DNA of 64,000 nt. It comes from Chanos chanos. Lineage: Eukaryota > Chordata > Actinopteri > Gonorynchiformes > Chanidae. The stretch is from the NCBI RefSeq assembly GCF_902362185.1, contig NC_044496.1, positions 50,614,636 to 50,678,635 on the forward strand, written 5' to 3'. A model generated the notes under the pieces. That model was given only the letters and a program-made list of their open reading frames with translations. It made no database searches and was not told the DNA's origin. The position numbers and the translations under genes were made by a program. Positions 35,348 through 48,500 of this stretch are shown in pieces (positions within the stretch are counted from its first letter, which is position 1; every line of letters starts with the position of its first letter).

Positions 35348-38300
35348 TCTTCTCATTTTTTTCCTTTGCTGGCAGGTTTCAGTGCTCACAGCTGAACAAC
35401 CCGGTCCTGGAGAGCATCAGTATCATCGATACTCCGGGCATCCTGTCAGGAGAGAAGCAGAGAATCAGTAGAGGTCAGCACCTTTCCCTCCATGTTCTTT
35501 TCTCCCTTTCTTTTTTTTCTTTATCTACCTCTGCCTGCCCCTCTTATCTTGCCTTTCCACTAACTGTCATGGTCTGTACTTCAGCCCTCTTCTCGATCTG
35601 CTCCGACTCGTTTCATTTTCTTTTTGTCGTTTTATTATGGGTACTTTTGTCTTCCTGTCTAAACATACAAAGGAGCGGGTACAGCGAGTGGTTCCTCGTG
35701 TTTCGCGCTCTCTTTCACCAGATCTGCAATGAAACCAAAACGCCAGTTTCAGAAAAGCACTTTTAAATTTTTGCATAAATGTGCCCTCCACTATAACCCA
35801 CATTCAAATTCAACTCTAGTCTCATTTGCATTCACCATTTTATCCAGTGCACAATGCTACACTTCTCACTGAAATGTAAAAAAAAAAAAAAAAAAAAACC
35901 TCAAACAAAAAGCCAGGCCTTGCACTGAAATATGTCAGTTCTATAAATAAAGGCATAAAGCCACACTGGGTAGGTGCTTGTGGTGTTATGTCTGGGGTTT
36001 TTAAAAGTTGCTGTCAACAGTAGAGGTATGGAGTATGAGCCAAAAATGACCCGCCAAAGATCTTGTTTGCAACTAAACCTCGTCCCAGCCATGTCTGTTT
36101 GGGAGACTAGGAGTGTGGGAGAATTATTTCATTTATATTCTTGCTCCACTCTCTCCGTCTGCACTTTAAATTTCTGGATGTGCATTTTGTTTTGTTTCTT
36201 ACCAGAAATTATATCTGTATTAACACTCATTTGCATAATGATTTGCAAAAAAAACCCCTCACAGTTTGGAGACTTTAATCTACAAACTTTATATTGTTTA
36301 TCTGAATGAGTTTATCAGTCTTTCATTTTAAGACCACACAACACAAACCAGTTTTTAAAAAGGACCTGATTAGATGGGCAAGTTTTTAGCTGCCGAAAGT
36401 GTAATTTGACCCTGAGAAAAACCGCTCTTTTGACACACCACTGTTTTGAAATGAAGGAACAGACTACAGTGCAAGGGAAGAATATCATGTGCTGTGATAT
36501 TGGTTAACCCTGTTTGATACATATACGCTAACCCCAAATAGCTTAACCACAAGTCTACTCTCTTCTGTGTGACTGGAATCCACCGCTGTGTATATGCAAA
36601 AAGTCTTTTTATTTGACCCTTTGTCATTCTGCATACTAAAGTTTGTGCTGACTACAACGCTTAATTTCCCCTTTTCTGGGTTGAGCCACTGGATACACTA
36701 TGTCTCATATCCTCTCTAAATCAGCTGTTACTAGTCTGTACTGAGAGAGAGTGTGTGAGAGAGTGTGTATGTATGTATGTGTTGATGTATGCAAGGACTG
36801 AGCTAATAGAACTGGAGATGACTTAAGCCTGGAGTGGTAGGAGAATGATAGAATTTAGTAGTAGGAGAGAGAAGGACAAGTATGGGACAATGCCAGATTG
36901 CCAGTGGAAATTATTCGCAAACTGAAAGAAAAAAAGCAGAGAGAGAGAAAGAGAGAGAGAACGTCATGGTTCCCTGTCTCCTCAGGGGAAGCCCGCAGTA
37001 ACCTGACACTGGGAGCAGGATATTTTCCATACCACAGACAGAGAGCAATCATTCCGCTGGCATCACTCAACACGTCGCAGGACTCCTAGGGGACTCCCGA
37101 GGGGGCTAGTCATGGGGCTAGTGCCTATTGCGCCAGATTAGACATGAATGAAGCCAAACTGGATCTTTTTGTCTTGCGTCATTTAAATGGACTTTACTTT
37201 TTAACTGTTCACAAATGACACCGTCATTCTGTCCTAACTCCAAACTTTACCTTTTAATGCTGTAGTTAGTCACAGTAGAGCAGCATGGCCAGAATGTGTG
37301 TGTGTGTATGTGTATGTGTGTGTGTATGTGTGTGTGAGATGTAGTGATTGGGGAAGGGGTCTCTTTGACTTGTTAGATAATGCAGAACTGAAAGATGGTG
37401 CATGTCGTTTAGGAAAGAAAGCCATTTAAAGGAAGGAATGTTTGTAGTTGTTTTCCCGTTGGTCATCTCTGACTGTGGTCATCTGTTTGTATATTCATTA
37501 ATTTCGTTTTGTCTCTGATTTTCTTTCTTTCTTTCTTTCTTTTAATTCCTCTGTCTTTCTGTCTGATTATTTTAGCCCCCCAACCCCCCCCTTCAACTCA
37601 CTCTCACTTCTGTCCGAATACGTGGCAGTGTAGTTGGCGTTTGAGACAAACTACATTCCTCTCAGATCAGATGACACTGCCTCTAATCAAAACCATAAAT
37701 TCCCCTTATTTTTTACTGCTTCTGGCTCAGGGCCTCAAATCTGACTGGCAGTTTGGCAGACAGGAACATAGACCTCATTGTTTGAAGTCTTCTTTTACCC
37801 TTTTTTTTTTTTTTTACCTCAGCTTTTGTTATCCACTCAATTAAACCAATATTGACCATAAAACAGCCAAATTTATGCTTAAGTCTCCACATCTCACGAT
37901 CTCTAGTTATTTCGACGTTTTAATATATGTAGTAGCACATTTAATTCCACCATAATGATAACATAAATAATCTCCACCCAACCTCCTCCTCTATAGGCTA
38001 TGACTTTGCTGCGGTGCTGGAATGGTTTGCTGAACGTGTTGACCGCATCATCCTGCTGTTCGATGCCCATAAACTGGACATCTCTGACGAGTTCTCTGAG
38101 GTCATTAAGGCCCTGAAGAACCACGAGGACAAGATGCGTGTCGTGCTGAACAAAGCTGACCAGATCAGCACACAGCAGCTCATGAGGGTCTATGGCGCCC
38201 TCATGTGGTCACTGGGAAAGATCATCAACACGCCCGAGGTGGTACGAGTCTACATCGGCTCTTTCTGGTCCCAGCCTCACCTGGTGGCTGATAATCGGAG

Positions 38301-39473
38301 GTTGTTCGAAGCAGAGGAACAGGATCTTTACTCTGACATACAGAGCCTTCCCCGCAACGCTGCCCTGAGGAAACTCAACGATCTTATCAAACGGGCCCGG
38401 CTGGCAAAGGTAAGAGGTGACTGGGAAGGGTGGGGGACCATGGGGAATGTTAAGAGTGCAAACAGTGGGAGAAACAATAGCTGTGCTTATGTTAAATATA
38501 TGTGAACTCATATAATGTCATGATCCAAAACGGCTGGGTAACTGATGCCGTTGCGTAGTTGTGCCTTGTGACACAACTGAGTTATTTTCACAACAAGAGA
38601 GAAACTGTTTGTAGTTCATTTGAAATTTCAAAATATATTCTCTCCAGGTTCACGCTTACATCATCAGTACCCTGAAAAAAGAGATGCCCAGTATGTTTGG
38701 GAAGGACTCCAAAAAGAAGGAACTGATTGCCAATCTGGAGATGATCTATGATAAGATAGAGAGGGAACACCAGATCTCTCGCGGGGATTTCCCGAACCTC
38801 AAGAAGATGCAGGTAAAAAACCTTCTAAATAGCATTTTATCATTATTTGATTTGATCCGATTTTAAAGTAAATGAAAATTGATGTTGGTGTATTTCGTGT
38901 ATACAGCGCATATTGTATGGTGAAATCCTCTCTGTTGTTTAGGACATTTTGGCTGGTCAAGATTTCACAAAATTCTCGTCTATAAAGCCCAAACTGCTGG
39001 AGACGGTGGACGACATGTTGGCAAATGACATTGCCAGACTCATGACGCTGGTGAGACAGGAGGAAGCAAACATGCCCAGCCAAATCGTGAAGGGCGGCGC
39101 TTTCGAGGGCACCATGAACGGTCCGTTTGGCCACGGGTACGGCGAGGGGGCGGGCGAAGGTATCGACGAGCTGGAGTGGATCGTCCTGCGGGACAAACCG
39201 TCCTACGACGAAATCTTCTACACGCTGTCACCGGTTAACGGGAAGGTGTCTGGAGCGGCAGCCAAGAAGGAGATGGTGAAGTCCAAGTTGCCCAATACCG
39301 TGCTCGGAAAGATCTGGAAGCTGTCGGATGTGGACAGGGACGGTTACCTTGACGATGAGGAGTTCGCCCTGGCCAATCACCTGATCAAGGTGAAGTTGGA
39401 GGGCCACGAGCTGCCCGCCAAACTGCCCGATCACCTTGTGCCACCTTCCAAGCGTGGGTTGCAGCTGGACTGA
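32306..39473 (+). CDS. ehd1: EH domain-containing protein 1
   Basis: EHD1 is a dynamin-like ATPase that tubulates membranes of the endocytic recycling compartment and binds NPF-motif partners. Five coding exons: 32306-32703, 35376-35473, 37997-38409, 38648-38812, 38943-39473. They give 534 residues, the same as human EHD1. The P-loop GQYSTGKT is at residues 63-70; [18 protein letters not shown] and LNKADQ follow. The helical region holds [16 protein letters not shown]. The C-terminal EH domain starts near [17 protein letters not shown] and has an EF-hand loop [13 protein letters not shown]. The protein ends [12 protein letters not shown], a tail unlike EHD3 or EHD4. The first two introns are long (2.7 and 2.5 kb). 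Paralogue choice (EHD1 over EHD3) rests on similarity and on 11q-type neighbours. Kozak context is good (A at -3). Confidence 0.93.
32704..35375 (+). other. ehd1: ehd1 intron 1
   Basis: This 2.7-kb intron holds a short tandem of 'cagtcacatag' units at about 33026-33070, (CA)n at 33329-33347, poly-C at 33798-33813, (GA)n at 34703-34735 and a (CT)n(CA)n run at 35292-35345 next to the acceptor. No other gene was seen. Confidence 0.7.
35474..37996 (+). other. ehd1: ehd1 intron 2
   Basis: This 2.5-kb intron has a 22-base poly-A at 35878-35899, a GA-rich patch at about 36940-36960 and a TG-rich patch at 37297-37335. No coding or RNA gene was recognised. Confidence 0.7.
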
Positions 39474-39965
39474 AGACAAGAGGGCACAGAGTAGTTCAAC
39501 CAAAGAAACTAGTGGTGCCAGGTTAGACCTGTGGAGAAGGAGTGAAGACTCAGGACTTGAATTTTGGTTGCAGCTGAACCTCGGGGTATGAGTTGGGAGG
39601 ATGGGGGGGGGGAGTTGAGTTGGTTATCAGGTTGTGGGTAAGGGACAGGGAGAGGCAGTATGTGTGTGTTGAAATGGGTGATTGCTTAAGAAAATGTGAA
39701 AAACAAAGCACATGTATGTTACTCATTTACATATTCTTTATTTCCAAAAAGAATATATGCTCCTTAACTTATTCTTCCTTTTCAGAATTGTTTTATCTGT
39801 ATTTTTATATATTTTTTTTTTTGATGATTTTGAAATGATTTTTTTCTCTGTCTTTTCTCAAACTGTTAAAATCCTGTCTGTCCATGACTGTAACTCTAAG
39901 GGGGGTGTTTTGGGGCTATAGGAATATTAGTCAGGGCTTCAACTTTTTGATGAATCATTGTTTGC

Positions 39966-39971
39966 AATAAA
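39966..39971 (+). terminator. Poly(A) signal of ehd1 (AATAAA)
   Basis: A doubled signal (aataaaataaa) lies about 490 bases after the ehd1 stop. Confidence 0.6.
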
Positions 39972-39979
39972 ATAAAACG

Positions 39980-41803
39980 AAAAGTTCTCTCAAGATATTT
40001 TTGTCCTTTCAACTCTCAGGGGGGATTCCATAAAAGGAAAGATGGTGGACAAACCTCTAACTATATATTTGTCAGTGCATTCAGAGGAGAGATACACAAT
40101 CATACTATTGTTATATTGCAGCAGAATGGAGGAAAGAATTTTGTCGCCATGACTACCCGTTGTGTTGCTTGTTTTGTTCGGAATCTCCAGTAATGTTAGG
40201 TTCCCGATGGAAAGCTGGGCAGAAGCCAGGAATGTATGCAATGCTGGATCAACACAATCTTTCCCCCTCTCATGTTTGGACATGTTTTAGAAGCGATACT
40301 GTATGAGGATATGCAAAATTGGCATCTTGTCTTTTGGGGCGTCCTTATTCTGGCACAGCTTCTGAGAGGAACAAGGCTATCTTTGCATTTTCCCACGTCA
40401 GTTGAACTGGGTTGCTATACTAGTTTCTTTGTATACCTGCGGGATAAAAAGTGATTTATCTTAACAGCTTAACAGCTTTCTATATTAACCGTGTTTGTTT
40501 TATGGATCTGGGTCTTGAAGGGGAGAGCAGGCTTATTTTTCAAGATGTAACAACAAAAACCAAACAAACTTCATCTTCTTATGAAAATGCTTCTTGAAGC
40601 TGACTGACTAACATTGAAGTTAGGTCTGTATGCGGAAGTGTGTGGCATGTGTCTGTCTGTTCCTGTGTTCTCACAAGTTTCTAGATGCCCTCTAGTGGTC
40701 AGGTTTAGATTGAGGGGCTTCTCTGGAAGACAAGTGTATTTTCCACAGCCCTTGCTGAAATTGGGAAATACTTCAATACTTGGAATCCGACCTCATATTA
40801 AAAGTCTTAAGTAGGTTCACTCTGCTGCCGTGAGACAAGTGTGTAAATAGTTTTCAGTTAGCATCATTGACTTTTTTGACAACTGCATACTCAGTTGTTA
40901 ACACCACACCATGCTTCCATCTTATTTTAGGAATAATAGTTAAGTAAGCAAGCAAGGTGTTGACTGACATCATGACAGGTCTCCCTAATATGTTTGTATT
41001 TATTGTTACTGTTACATTGTGCTTTCATAAAAGTTTAACATTTATAAGTTAGACATTTATTAGCTATGTAAGTGCAATAGAATTGTTTGAGCTAACATAG
41101 TTAATACATTGTACTACTGGAATCACTGTGTTAATTCTCTTGAGAGGGAGATTATTCTACATCACATTTTGTGCTCCTCACAAGTCCACCACAATAGTTT
41201 TAACAGTATTTTAATTATCACTTCCTCTAAAAATAATTAGTATGCACCGAGCTCTCTGAACGAGATTCCCTTGGTAACCATCGATTTTGGATGCATTCCT
41301 TGGTTACTGACAGACAGTTCTAGAACACACAGAACAGAGCAGTGCCAAAGTTATCAATGCTGTGCTAAGTGAGAATGAGAGCAACATTGTCTGGTATCTC
41401 ACACTTCCTCTCCTAAAATAAGTAACTTAAAAGCCACTTCACACCTCCCTGTACCCCCCTCCCTTGTAGCTGACATAGTGACCTAAACACTTACATAAGA
41501 CGCTCTGGTTATATAACTTAGCTATGTGTAGGAGGGTGCTATTTCTGATAGCGGGGTATGATGCTCAAAATCATGCTGCTTTATACTCATATCTTGAAGC
41601 TTCTGCAATCCAGGGTCTCAATATACACTAATTACATACTTTACTTTTTCTTAAATATTCATCAGTTCTTAAATAGAGTGATACATATCAAGTGTTATCC
41701 TTGACTATTTAACACTCTGCATTACTTAAATTTACCCTCAAGAATAGATAAGTGCGATGAAAAGAGAGATCAAACAGAGATATGGTTAAAAGGACAAAAT
41801 TGA
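39980..41803. other. Intergenic region between ehd1 and the LC3C-like gene
   Basis: The flanking genes are convergent. I saw no exon in these 1.8 kb. One possible CTCF-type motif is noted separately at 40686-40698. Confidence 0.5.
40686..40698 (-). promoter_or_regulatory. Possible CTCF-binding motif
   Basis: The minus strand reads CCACTAGAGGGCA, which fits the core CTCF consensus CCASYAGRKGGCR at every position. One core match alone is weak evidence. Confidence 0.3.
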
Positions 41804-41809
41804 TTTATT
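41804..41809 (-). terminator. Candidate poly(A) signal of the LC3C-like gene
   Basis: Tttatt here is AATAAA on the minus strand, about 640 bases after the expected stop of the LC3C-like gene. Confidence 0.4.
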
Positions 41810-42445
41810 GTTCAGGTTTTATTTTTCAGTTGCAGTTCAAATTGAGTATTTCATATCAGGGTTGCGTGAAGACACTGGTTTCCACTAAAGTGTCCTGAAC
41901 TTGGGTTGGCTCAGCAAGTCAGTGTTTTACAGCCAGCTTTGTTTATGGGAGACCAATTACCAGACAAAAACGAAGACCACAGAAAAGGAACTGTAGTCTG
42001 TTAACCAGCAGACTTTAACCTTCTCCATCCGTCTGTTCATTTAGCAGCTTTCCAAAGGAAATGGAATCCAGAATTTCCTCTGCATGTTCAATTTGATTCT
42101 GAAAACCAGAGCACCAGGAATGAAGGCTTGACTCTCAAAGATCGGTGTTCATGCAAACTAACCCTTCATTCATTTCTTTAAGGAGCCTTTGTTTTGGAAA
42201 AATTCTCGACAAAAGTATATATCACTTAATTGAAAAACCCCTTTCTTCCTTAACCTCAAATGAATAATAATAATAAAAAAAAGAGCTTATAAAAAAAAAA
42301 AACTATGAGGTCAGGAGGGTCTTCTGGGTTGGGTCTGCGTGTCAGTTATCAGTGACAGATCATTTTACCCAGTAATGGTCCTCATTCAGCAGCGGCGGTG
42401 AGAGCGGCAGGGTCTTTGTCAGTGCCGGTGACTTAAAATTCGTGG

Positions 42446-43314
42446 TCAGCAGGGAGGGACTGAGGTGGCATTCCCTCCAAACATGTCTTGGGAGGCATAG
42501 GTCATGTAGAGGAAGCCGTCAGGGTCTTTGTATTGAGAGTAGACCTCTCCCATGCTTGCTGACATACAGGACATACTCCTCTCAGATATGAGGAGATACA
42601 AAGCTTGTGTGGCCTCTAGATTTATCTTGCTCCTGAGGGAGACACAGAATGAGGTAAAAAGTCATTTTTATTTCTGATTAGGGAGAAGTGAAAGGAATGT
42701 TCACTTTTTCTATGTCTCTGCTATTAAAGTCTTTTGACCTTATGTACATATTTTCAGAACATGCAGACAATACTTCTTTAAACTTTTCTTCTGATTGTAT
42801 TGTATACTACACTCTACCACAACAGTATACTAAAATATTTCTCATAATTTTTTTTAAATATGAAGAGATACTCACCTAAGTAGACTTAAGAACTGACCCA
42901 TTGTAAGCTCAAATGGAACTAAGAATTTTGTCTTGTCCAACAGGGGAAGTTGCTTCTCGCGAATGTATCGTTCAACAATTACCTAAAGAGTGAGAAATAT
43001 GTGTAAATTACGTTACCATAGAGATGCTGGCATATATCACAACTGCAAAGAGCTTTGGTGTAGCAGCGAAGTCCTGAGACTTACCGGCAGTTTGTTTGGG
43101 AACTTGGACCGAATGCTACAGACCTCATCTTTCCTTGTTGCTGTGAAAGACAAATATTTTATGCAATGATCCTACAGGCCTTTGTATCACATTTGTGTAA
43201 AAAAATGAAACTATTATACAAGTAAAAAATCATGATGGAAATAGGAAACACACCGTAGCACTTCCTCTGTTTGAAAGGCATCATCATTTCCATTGATTTC
43301 TCGTAGGGAGGCAT
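42446..43314 (-). CDS. map1lc3c: Microtubule-associated protein 1 light chain 3 gamma-like (ATG8 family), with a one-base frameshift in the last exon
   Basis: LC3/ATG8 proteins are ubiquitin-like and are lipidated at a C-terminal glycine to drive autophagosome growth and cargo capture. Four minus-strand exons with good GT-AG sites: 43314-43254 (MPPYEKSMEMMMPFKQRKCY), 43140-43085 (ATRKDEVCSIRSKFPNKLP), 42982-42876 (VIVERYIREKQLPLLDKTKF and FELTMGQFLSLLR), 42633-42446. PFKQRK, FPNK-P and ELTM-QFLS are LC3C-like. In the last exon the first part reads RSKINLEATQAF and the rest reads YLLISERSMSCMSASMGEV, then DPDGFLYMTYASQDMFG and a short tail, but in another frame. One extra base lies near 42599-42602. 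As written, translation stops at 42584-42582 and loses the lipidation glycine. All earlier exons are clean, so an assembly error, a polymorphism or a young pseudogene are all possible. Confidence 0.85.
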
Positions 43315-43319
43315 GGTTC

Positions 43320-45546
43320 CGTGTGTCAGTCGAGGTGCGGCTAAGCGATGGTGCGGCTGCAGAGGCTGTGGTAGCCTAGCCCGGGCTGACGGAGCTGTCC
43401 CCACGGGTGGAAGTTTGTCTGAACCCCGGACAGACCTTGGCGTAGTCCAAATTTATAGGGCAGGAGTGATGGCATGAACGGTGGGTGGATGCTAAACAAA
43501 TGCTTACGCTCTAGGGGGAAAAAAGCAAAAAACAAAAACATCCCACTGCTCTTTCACTTGGATCAGTAATAATGTACCAGTCAGCACGACTGAAGATGAC
43601 ATTCACACTTACTGGTTAACTCAGGGCCACTTCAAACATTGGTGTTAGAGTACACAAGCGCTGTCCATAGGCTTCATGGATATCACAACAACTTTAAGGG
43701 GTCGATTTCGTAAGTGGTGTCACAGATTGTACGGGTGTTTAGGGTACAACCTCTTATGACATACTTAGTTCATGGTTTTACAACAGCCCTGGTTGGGCGC
43801 TTATTTGATGAACAACAAACAAACAAGTATAAACAAAACAAAACAAATAAACAAACAAAAAAACTTTTAAAAAATCACGGAGTTTAAAATGAAAAGTCTA
43901 AAAAAGCCGTATCACCCGTCTGTTGTGACAATAACTGTAAAATTACTTGTAAAAAGCCGTGGGTAATCAACAAACATTATACCAGTGTAAGTCTCAGTAA
44001 ACAAGTTAGGTTTGTGCACATGTAATATATCAGCTCTGTGTGCCTGCTTGCCATCTATCACGTCTGTCTCTAGACATAATTCAATTTTACCGTGGGGCCA
44101 AAATGCCCCAGCTCCTTCTTCTCATAAATTATGACATCAGTTCTCAAAATAAACAGGCTTTGGCATGAGATATTTCCAATTTAGCCCTAAGTGATTCTCC
44201 ACTCAAAGCACCATATGGGTCACATACACAGGCACTCAGCACAATGTGTTTTATTAGCATGTACGCAAACAGTTGTGGGAAGCGCTAGTTCAGTGTCTTA
44301 ACATACACGCATTCTTGATTTTTTTTTTCTCATGCACCACACTCTCTCACTTTCTCTTATAGGATCCGTCCAAAGGTGAATCTGGAACTGAGGATGGATT
44401 TCACTCCTTCGGAAAAACATGATTATTTACTTCACAAATTACCTGGTTGGAGTGATAGTGGGTGTTCTCTTGTGTTAAAAAGTAAATACACCATTGACTT
44501 TAAATCTTGCATTCTATCCATAGCCTAAACTATTTCGATGACATCATTCAGTGTGCAGCAAGTGATGCTATGGAAGCAAATGGTTAACGGCACATGGTTA
44601 GTCGGTCGGAGTGCACCATCTATCGTCAGAAAGTGTAGTTGCTTGTGTACGTGGGATAAAGACTCGGGATGCACTTGTCGCAGACCTCCCAACCAACCAA
44701 AAACGCACGGTACCATAAAGGTCATCGTTACACCGAGGTCTGTTCGATGCCGTATACATGTCTGGGACATAAATTTGTAAATTATTATCGTAATTATTAT
44801 TCTGTTGCTTTTCCAAGTTTCAATCCTGGCATACCAGCATTTGGTGTGTTTTCACCAAACGATTTGAAATTTGACGATTTCTTCTCCCAGTCTTCTTGTG
44901 ATGTTATGTGAGCACCATTAAATACAGTGTTACAAAAACACGAAGTCGTTCGGTACTGGTATGATCAAACAAATGCCCTTGGTAGGATATGGCAAGGTTT
45001 TCGGAACGCGTTTTTTTCGAAAACTTCTTTAGCCAATCTCCATGGCGCCCAAGCACTATTGCTCCACCCTCTAGGTACTTTTTTGTACATCGTGTGCAAC
45101 GGTGATCGGTTTTTTCGCGCAGCATATGTAGATTGAATCGACTGCAATACTAGAGCTATCGCATATTAATAACGGAGGGATTACAAATCAGTGCCCTTTA
45201 TGGTGTATACACATCTGGAGAAGGAGCATGAAAATGTAGCTATCCAGGCAATTTGGGGGGTTAATCCATGTGCGGTTCTAAGCTCGCCTTTGTTACATCT
45301 GTACCTGGGAAAGTTAGCTTTTAAGTTGGGTTGTAATGTTTGGTGTAACCATTTTTTTTAGCTCTTGATATATCAACGATAACCAGCGCTGTAATGTCGC
45401 CCGGTTGCTACTCAGAGAGAATGTTACCACTGTCGGTTGTTGCAACGTTGCTGGTGCTTTAACAATTGGAGTTTCGGCTCTACACGCTTCCCCTCTTCTT
45501 GTTCATCGGGGCGCAAGCGTTCCTAGAAACCGAATTTGCGCTTACA
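43320..45546. other. Intergenic region between the LC3C-like gene (minus) and the DACT gene (plus)
   Basis: The genes are divergent and this stretch should hold both promoters. A minus-strand donor-like site near 43607-43613 (CCA|GTAAGT) may mark an untranslated exon of the LC3C-like gene. At 44590-44720 a GC-richer patch contains 'gtcggtcgga' and 'cccaaccaacc'. No coding exon was found. Confidence 0.45.
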
Positions 45547-48500
45547 ATGCCCGGACGCCGTAGCTATGTGAACTCCCTCTGGACAGGGAGTGAGCGAGTT
45601 CGTATAGGAGAACGACTGAAAGCGACATTGGCCGGTATTATGGAATTGGACTTGCTCAGGTCCCGACAGCTGGAGATGGTCGATGGGATTCTGGCTGGCA
45701 ATGGAATGACCCCTGTAACCACCGATCTACCAGAGAGAAATCTTGAGAGTACAACCGCCGAAGGTGCCGCAGCATCCCTCAGGCAACAGGTCAGTAGAGA
45801 CTAGCAGTACGAAACAAGAGACATGTTCATGGGTAACCCTATATTTTTAGCCTTGCCACGTAAAGTGGCACCTTGCAGACCTTTCAAATAGCATTGGCGA
45901 CACCAACAATCAACTGATAACAAAGAGGTGTGACCTAGGTTTGGCACGAATGTATTTAGAATCACTGAATAAACAAACACCCTTTGTTGGCTATGATACC
46001 CTTTACGTGTCAAGGTTGAGTATGTGAATTGTGTTGTGTGTAGCTCCGATGCTGAATGCGCCACCCTAAAGTACTCTAACGGAGGGGTAGGCGACGCACG
46101 ATAACGATAAGTGACAGTCCGCAAATACCAAGCAATTTTTTTCCACAAAGGACATGGCGTATTTACATATAGTACCTTTTAAGAAAGTATTCAGACCCTT
46201 TCACTTTCCCCCACTTTTGTCTGTTATAGACTTAACTCAAAACGGATTGGATGTATTTATTTATTTTTTTATTTTTACCATTGACACACAACACCCCATA
46301 AAGACAAAGTTCAGATATGTCTTAAAATTTATTCAAAAAACAAAAAATTAAGTCTCTTATTTACATAAGTGTTTAGGCCCTGTACTATGAGACTCCAGAC
46401 TGAGGTCAGATACATCTCACTTCTTTTTGTTAGCATTAAGATGTCACTAGAGCTGAGTTGTAGTCCACGTGTGGCAAATTCACTTGGTTGGTCATGGTTT
46501 ACAAAGGCACACACCTGTCCAGATAAGGTCCTATGGTTCACAGTGTGTGGCAGAGCAAAAACTAGGCCGTGAAGGCCACGGATCTCTCCAGCTCGGAGAT
46601 AGAATTGTTTCGATGTATAAATTTGGAAAAGGGTATAAAAAATTGGCACTGCATTGAAGGGTCCCAGGAGCACAGTAGACTCTATCATTGTCCTATGAAA
46701 AAAGTGTGAAACCACCAAAGACTCTTTTTAGAACTGGTTGTCTGGCCAAACTCGGCATTCAGGGAAGAAGGACCTTGGTCAGTGAAGTGACTTAGAACCC
46801 GGTGGCCACTGTATCAGAGCTTTGGAGTTCCTGCGTAGACATGGGGAAACCCCGCTGGAAGGACAGCTATCTCTGCAGCACTCCCTCAATCCAGACTCTA
46901 CAGTAGAGTGACTAGACGAAGGCCACTCCTGAGTAAAAAGCACTTGACAGCCTGCCTGGAGTTTCCCAAACAGCAATTAAAAGACTCTGAGAACATGAGG
47001 ATAAGATTCTCTGGTCTGAAGAAACACAAAAATTGAACTCTTTGGCCTGAATGACAAAACAAGGTACCGCTCATCACCTGGGTAATACCATGAGTGTTGT
47101 GAAGTATGGTGAAGCATGGTGGAAGCATGGGGATACCTTTTAGCAGTCGGGACTGGGAAACAGGTCAGAATTGGGGGGAAAGATGAATGGAGTCAAGTAC
47201 AGAGAGGTCTTTGAAGAAAACCTGCCCCAGATCACACGCAACCTCAGACCAGAGTGAAAATTCACCTTTCAACGTGACAATGACCCGAAACACACAGCCA
47301 AAACAACATGGGAGTGGTTTTTACTTTGTCATTACGGAGCACTGCTTGTTGATTGATGGCAAAAAAACCCACAATTTAATCCATTTTTAATTAAGTTGAT
47401 AACACAGAAAAGTGTAGAAAAAATGAAGGTGTCTGAATACTTTCTGAAGGCATTATGTATGCCCACAAGTGTTCATACTGGTGAAATCTATTCTTTGAGT
47501 AGTACTAATGCTGCAATTTAGAGACTATTGTGATGAGGAAGAGGTCCATACTCAGGTATGGAGGATGCATGACAGGTGTGCGTCAGGTGTTTGTTTCCCT
47601 GTGTGTAAGATGAGAGTACAAAGTACAAAGAGTACAAAGCAGTATTGTCTAGTGGTACCCAGAACAATGTGTTAGTGTACTTAAAATCCTCATTGCCTCA
47701 TTGCATCTGGCATGACGGAAGCATGCTTAGTAATCATTCCTGTCCTCTGGAATGACACTGTACCTGGAATTTGACCCACAACTGCCTTTATATGATACCA
47801 GAAATACATGCACATTTTGACATAGATTTTGTTGATAACAATTCATTTGTAAGGGCCACAGTTACCACAGAAAGCTCATGCCTGGTACAAAGAGGGAGCG
47901 CAGCTGTAGTCTTGCTAACTTGTCTGTATCACAGTATACTGATACAGTATATCATGTGAAGAAAAGCATTAGTCACCATCACAGTAGAGTGCTGTTGTTG
48001 CCTTTCCACCAACGCAACTTGCATTTGCATAAACAACACATGGAGATATGTTTCGGGTGTCCACGTCAGAGATATCACCTCTCCTCTGCAACTCACTGAG
48101 GGACAGAGGGAGAAAGAGAGATTGTGGAGACAGAGTGAGTGAGTGAAAAGAGAGAGAGAGAGGGAAAACTGCAGTTTTTTGTGCAAGGAAAACTGCTCAG
48201 ATTGAATGATGAGATTTCCAGTTATTAAAGAATAAGTTCTCCGAGTCCAATTTGCAACACATTCAGCTGTCAGTCTGCACAGAACTATAAAACTACACAC
48301 ACCGAACTGCCTGTTTTTAACCAGTCCTGAGTTTGGTTTTTCATGAGCAAGCTTTGGATATCTATACAATCCATCTTTAACTGAAGCTATTAAATTGTAG
48401 CCTTTAGGAAGCTCTTATACCTTATCAGGTAATAATAAAGCATTGATAAATGTATTGCTATTTTTAAAATTATTAGAGATTTTTTAGTTTTATTATGATT

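Noticed and set aside
38506-38585. A possible C/D-box snoRNA in an ehd1 intron, with aactca...tgagtt ends and CTGA boxes.
   Set aside because: The C box (atgatcc) does not fit RTGATGA and the guide regions are not convincing.
44525-45147. Several open frames of 70-80 codons on both strands upstream of the DACT gene.
   Set aside because: They overlap one another, have no splice context and match nothing known to me.
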